Of a stretch of DNA of 64,000 bases, positions 60,084 through 64,000 are shown piece after piece. A model generated the notes under the pieces. It did no database searches, was not told the origin of the DNA, and saw nothing but the letters and a program-made list of their open reading frames with translations. Origin of the DNA: Pinus tabuliformis (Eukaryota; Streptophyta; Pinopsida; Pinales; Pinaceae); NCBI GenBank assembly GCA_031772625.1, contig CM062816.1:1668965058-1669029057 (forward strand). Direction: 5' to 3'. Position 1 is the stretch's first letter. Every line of letters begins with the position of its first letter. The translations under genes and the position numbers were made by a program.

Positions 60084-60262
60084 AACTAGCCTAAATCCAT
60101 CTTCACTTTGGATCTATTAAGCACTGAGAGGGATCACATATCTCGAAATGAAAAACTCTCGTTGAGTGCAAAAATTGAGGAAAGTTGTGTACCTCAAGAG
60201 ATTTGATCCCTCTTGGCATTTGATGGATCCAAATCTAAGATGGATCTAGGTTGGTTTCAATC
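60084..60262. repeat. Foldback repeat, about 180 bp (MITE-like)
   Basis: Left arm 60084-60150 (AGCCTAAATCCATCTT, TTTGGATC, GAGGGATCA, ATCTC) is matched by an inverted right arm 60193-60262 (GAGAT, TGATCCCTC, GATCCAAA, AAGATGGATCTAGG). Pairing is about 75% by eye around a loop of about 45 bases. Similarity may extend a little outward. No target duplication was identified. It lies 56 bases left of element F. Confidence 0.55.
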
Positions 60263-60317
60263 GTGTGCAACCAGACAAAATTTATCTAACATATGATTAA
60301 TCTAATAATTTTAAATA

Positions 60318-60650
60318 TGTTAGGTCCCTATAATACTAGTGTAACCCCTTATTATTATTAGTGCAACCCCCTTATTGTATTTTTGTTCCAATGTAGACTC
60401 CATATTGTTATTAGTGTGCCCCATAGAAGCCCACTATTGTTATTGTTGTGCCCTTACAATATTATTGTTGTGTAGGTTTTGATTATATTGTGACCCCTTA
60501 GACTCCTATATATAGAAAGGAGGTCTTGTCATTTGTATCATCCAAGAATTGTTCATTTGTGTAATCTAAAGGAGGTTTACCCCTCGAAGAGGCTAATTTT
60601 TAAGTCGTTGATCTATTTCTTCTTCTATTCTGTGAGTTGGTTGCATAACA
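60318..60650 (+). repeat. Element F 5' LTR
   Basis: 333 bp, TGTTAGGTCC...TTGCATAACA. It keeps the CCTATATATAG TATA-like block of the A/B LTRs. Confidence 0.9.
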
Positions 60651-61239
60651 TTTGGTATTGGAGCTTTGGATTCTAGCGTTTTGCTGCTTCAAAAAGTTCA
60701 TCGTGGCATTTTCGTTATAAATTGTTTTACGAAGCTTCAAAATCTGAAATTAAAACCCGTTTGAGCCGAAATATTGATGAACGTCATGTCTGAATTTCAG
60801 AGCTTTTCTCGCTATATTTTCAGATATATGAGTTGAGGAAGCTAGGGTTTTTGTAGGCTCCAGAATTCCATCTCAAACAGATGACATAGGGAAAATCATC
60901 ATAACCTTCTCTCTGAGCATTGGATTCAAATTTTGTAAAAAGTGACAGAAAGAGGACAGACTTTAGTTGGTTGGGTATTGGTTTTTAGGCTGAAAGTCAA
61001 AACAGTGACACATGGCATGTCGTACAAGTTTTCTCTACTAAAATAGTCTATAATCAGGTCATCGTAGAAGATTGGGCATAACGCTTTCTTGGGGAATCAA
61101 ATCTCGATCATACTTGTGGGGTTGGAAATAGGACTCAGATGGCTACTATGCACTGAAATTTCAGAACTTGGAGATACGAAATTGCAGAGTTACAATCATT
61201 TAAATATAGATCTCCTAAAAGCAAGAAAAAAATGACTTG

Positions 61240-62890
61240 AATGAAGAAAATAGAAACACCTAGTAAGAAAAATTGGATGGATGATTTGAAGAATGCGAAC
61301 GAAGATAAGATAAATAGTTTTGTCTATTCCATGGAAGCTAATATCAATGGTATAAAAGCAGAATTGAACGACAACATGTAAGATTTGAAGAAATATAGGG
61401 AAGGTTTGAAGGAAGGTTGGACAAAGTTGCTACAAGAAAGGCTTCCTAATGACGAAAACGTAGTAGATGAAAGTCATGATGAGAAAAAAGAAATTTTAAT
61501 CGTGATTTCATTGGATTTAAGACCCGTCATAGTCCAAAGATAGATATGAGGAAGTTTTATGGAAAGAATCTAGTAACTTTGATACTACATATGGAACAAT
61601 ATTTTGATCTACATGATGTGCAACCCTCACAAGAGGTATGTATTTCATATTTATATTTAGAACCCAATCAATTTTTATGGTATAGATGGATTTGTTCTCG
61701 TAAAATACTTGTCACCTGTTCAATGAAATTATAGCACAATATGAAGATACAAAGAGCAACATCGTATTTAGCCAATTGATAAATCTCAAACAAAAGGGTT
61801 CAATGGAAGAGCACATTGATGACTTCCAAAAATTGAATATCAAGGTAAATAATATTCCATAGGATCATAATATTGATGTATTCATAGGGAATTTAAAGGA
61901 TAACATCCAACATGAGGTTCGCCTTTGGGAATTTGATTCATTAGAGAAGGCATTCAGGGTGGCCAGAAAAGTGGAAAGAAAAATTATGGCAACAAGGAAG
62001 TCTACCACTCACAACTATAAAGACAGAAGTGTTGCTGCTCCTAGCCTTCCACAACCTACAAGGTTGACACCACAATAGTTGGAGGAAAAAAGAGAAAAAG
62101 GGCTTTGTTACAGTTGTGATAGCAAATACACTAAAGGTCATAAGTGTGCTGAGAAGAAATTATTTTACATAGATTGTGAAGCAGAGGAAGAAAAGGATCA
62201 AGAAACGTCAAAAGAAGAGGATATACACCAAGAACCAACCCCAGAGAAATAAGAAATGAATCTGACCCTATGTTGTAATGCATTGGAACTTTATGGATAT
62301 CATCCACCATCCATCACATCATCTTTAAGAGAATATTCTAAGGTTCAAGCAATGGAAGTCAAATCAAGCATCAATAACAAGTTCTCCAACTCTTAAGGAT
62401 AACCTCACTTTGGCGCATAATCGAATGAAACAACATGCAGATCAACATTGAAGTGAAATAATTTTTGAGGTAGACGACTGGGTATTTTTACGACTACAAC
62501 CATACAAACAAATGTCCCTCAAGCAATCTCAGAAGGATAATAAATTATCACCAAAGTACTATGGTCCATACAAGGTGTTGCAAAATATTTGTACTGTGGC
62601 ATACAAATTGGATCTTCCTACATCTTCCCGAGTGCACCCCCTTTTCCATGTTTCGAGCTAAAGAAGGTTATAGGTAACAATTTCCCATTTCAAACAATAT
62701 TGCCAGAACTTAACGAGGAAGGAAAAAACATATTGGAACCTGAAGCAATCACGAAAATAAGAACCCAACCGCTACGAAATCGATTAATTTTAGAGTATCA
62801 CATCAAGTGGAAGAACTTAACTGCTGAAGGTTCTGCATGGGAGGATGAGAATTTTATACAGAAGCATCCAGAACTACTCAAGCATTGAGG
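61240..62890 (+). pseudogene. Element F gag and chromodomain remnants
   Basis: Roughly 61.24-62.25 kb resembles gag of A and B, with MEQYFDLHDVQ and the knuckle CYSCDSKYTKGHKC. Roughly 62.30-62.89 kb resembles the end of pol, with [13 protein letters not shown] followed by a chromodomain including YHIKWKNLTAEGSAWEDE. Protease, reverse transcriptase, RNase H and the integrase core are not seen. Treated as a fossil. Confidence 0.85.
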
Positions 62891-62917
62891 AAAACACTTT
62901 TTTGAAGGAGAAGGGAA

Positions 62918-63250
62918 TGTTAGATCCCTATACTACTAGTGTGGCCCCTTATTGTTATTAGTGAAACCCCCTTATTATATCGTTGTGCCAATGTAGTCCC
63001 CATATTGTTATTATTGTGCCCCACAGAAGCCCACTATTGTTATTGTTGTGTCCTTACAATATTATTTTTATGTAGGTTCTGATTATATTGTGAACCCTTA
63101 GAATCCTATATATAGAAAGGAGGTATTTTCATTCGTATCATCCAAGAATTGTTCATTTTTGTAATGTGAAGGAGGTTTCCCCCTTGAAGAGGCTAATTTT
63201 GAAGTCGTTGATCTATTTCTTCATCTATTCTTTGAGCTAGTTGCATAACA
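62918..63250 (+). repeat. Element F 3' LTR
   Basis: 333 bp, partner of 60318-60650, about 10% different. The purine tract GAAGGAGAAGGGAA precedes it and AAATA follows. Confidence 0.9.
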
Positions 63251-63293
63251 AAATATGTTAAATATGTCTAACATTATTCTATTCAAAATATCT

Positions 63294-63475
63294 TAGCTCG
63301 AGTGGTTTGGTGAACAATTTGTTTCCATAGTTGTCTGGGTTTAAGTCTCTGGAGACATGTTGTAATTGACCCATTGTGGCATTTATGAAATAGTTGTACT
63401 TTGTGTAATCTTGGAAATCGATGTTTCAAAGTTACCGATTCACCAAAAAATCTCATTCTTTTTATAATTTTTTTA
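63294..63475 (+). mobile_element. Possible tRNA-derived SINE
   Basis: TAGCTCGAGTGG (63294-63305) resembles a Pol III A box and GGTTTAAGTCT (63338-63348) a B box, 33 bases apart as in a tRNA gene. About 130 bases of unrelated sequence follow and end in a T-rich tail near 63460-63475. The body does not fold as an intact tRNA in any obvious way. A relic SINE is the best reading; chance matches cannot be excluded. Confidence 0.35.
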
Positions 63476-64000
63476 TTATTATCTAAGATTACTCTAATGA
63501 TTTCCTTCTCTTCTACATATCATACACACAAGCTTGTATATATATGAAATGTCTAAATTATAGCATATTACTCCTCACACAAATGACATATTTGAACTTC
63601 AACTAATCGATAAATCCTGTCATGAAATTTTTATTTGCATTATTTATATTAGCAAAAGATGCAATTTGAGCTTGGGCATAAATATCTTTTAAACATCATT
63701 ATTTCATAGGATTTTCTTTACTTCTTGTATTATGTCTGAGTTGGTTTAATATTGTTTTCTTTGTCGATATGCTCTTTGTTATTCATCTTTTTGTTTTCTC
63801 TATTCTTCATGCCCCTCAATTGTCATTCCTTCTAACTTTTTTTTCAATAGCCACTTCATTATGCATTTTTGTATATTCTTTACTCTTGGCACTATTCAGT
63901 TGTCAATTGTTGTGTCCTTCTTTATCGATATGCTCTTTGATATTCTCTCTGGTAACCTTTTTGCATTTTATTTTTTTCTTCATATTTTATTTTCACTGTT
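63476..64000. other. T-rich stretch without a recognised gene
   Basis: The word TCGATATGCTCTTTG occurs near 63763 and again near 63925 in similar surroundings, a weak local duplication about 162 bases apart. Otherwise low-complexity T-rich DNA. Confidence 0.45.

Larger units (their letters stand above)
60318..63250 (+). mobile_element. Element F: old, shortened chromovirus related to A and B
   Basis: A 2,933-bp plus-strand element with LTRs of 333 bp each and an exact 5-bp duplication AAATA (60313-60317 and 63251-63255). Primer site TTTGGTATTGGAGC at 60651. It belongs to the A/B family by LTR and coding similarity, but its LTRs differ from each other by about 10% by eye, so it is the oldest of the three. 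Only the gag end and the integrase-tail-plus-chromodomain end are recognisable; the central enzymes are absent. Many breaks. Confidence 0.9.

Noticed and set aside
1-64000. CRISPR arrays, rRNA genes, operons, bacterial promoters
   Set aside because: None seen; the window is plant nuclear repeat DNA. The short tandem arrays noted are LTR, leader or gag repeats, not spaced direct repeats.

Overview
The window is plant nuclear DNA made almost entirely of nested LTR retrotransposons, with no complete host gene. Plant origin follows from Ty1/copia and Ty3/gypsy chromovirus families, primer sites matching initiator tRNA-Met, a Tat-type gypsy element with a second RNase H, and plant-style GT-AG introns and TATA boxes. 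The density of nesting and the long AT-rich gaps suggest a very large genome, possibly a conifer or other gymnosperm; that last step is inference. A 100-N run marks an assembly gap.

Layout. Positions 1-1977 are AT-rich DNA with two tandemly duplicated 90-nt exon-like units, a 165-bp foldback repeat and the gap. Element A (1978-7933, minus) is a Ty3/gypsy chromovirus with a short LTR. From 10.1 to 27.95 kb lies a nest: an old Ty1/copia relic (D, minus) is split by copia element C (10324-16262, plus) and, six bases further on, by element E (16274-27042, minus). E is a copia-type element carrying only gag and protease. E is itself split by chromovirus B (18168-24046, plus), a close relative of A. 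Element G (31007-36749, plus) is another copia element, with a 636-bp solo LTR (K) inside it. Positions 41132-59564 look like a very long solo LTR (S, about 3 kb), into whose AT microsatellite the 15.4-kb gypsy element H (42273-57651, minus) inserted. Element F (60318-63250, plus) is an old, shortened relative of A and B. A possible tRNA-derived SINE follows at 63.3 kb.

The most interesting object is H. Its two 1013-bp LTRs have the same length and I saw one difference, so it is very young. It carries gag-pol on the minus strand, a second RNase H downstream of integrase, and, on the opposite strand between pol and the 3' LTR, a spliced gene with its own TATA box, a 5' UTR intron and one coding intron. 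CG-rich palindromes of the type GCGTATACGC and CGCGTGTACACGCG occur in both LTRs, in the 5' UTR intron of the antisense gene, and in the leader between the 5' LTR and gag, where five boxes lie about 31 bp apart. I suggest, as a hypothesis only, that these are binding sites for a regulator, possibly the antisense gene product.

Age order from LTR differences counted by eye: H (about 0.1%), A (under 1%), B (about 1%), C (about 5%), G (about 8%), F (about 10%), E (about 11-12%), with D and S older than what sits inside them. All divergence figures are hand estimates.
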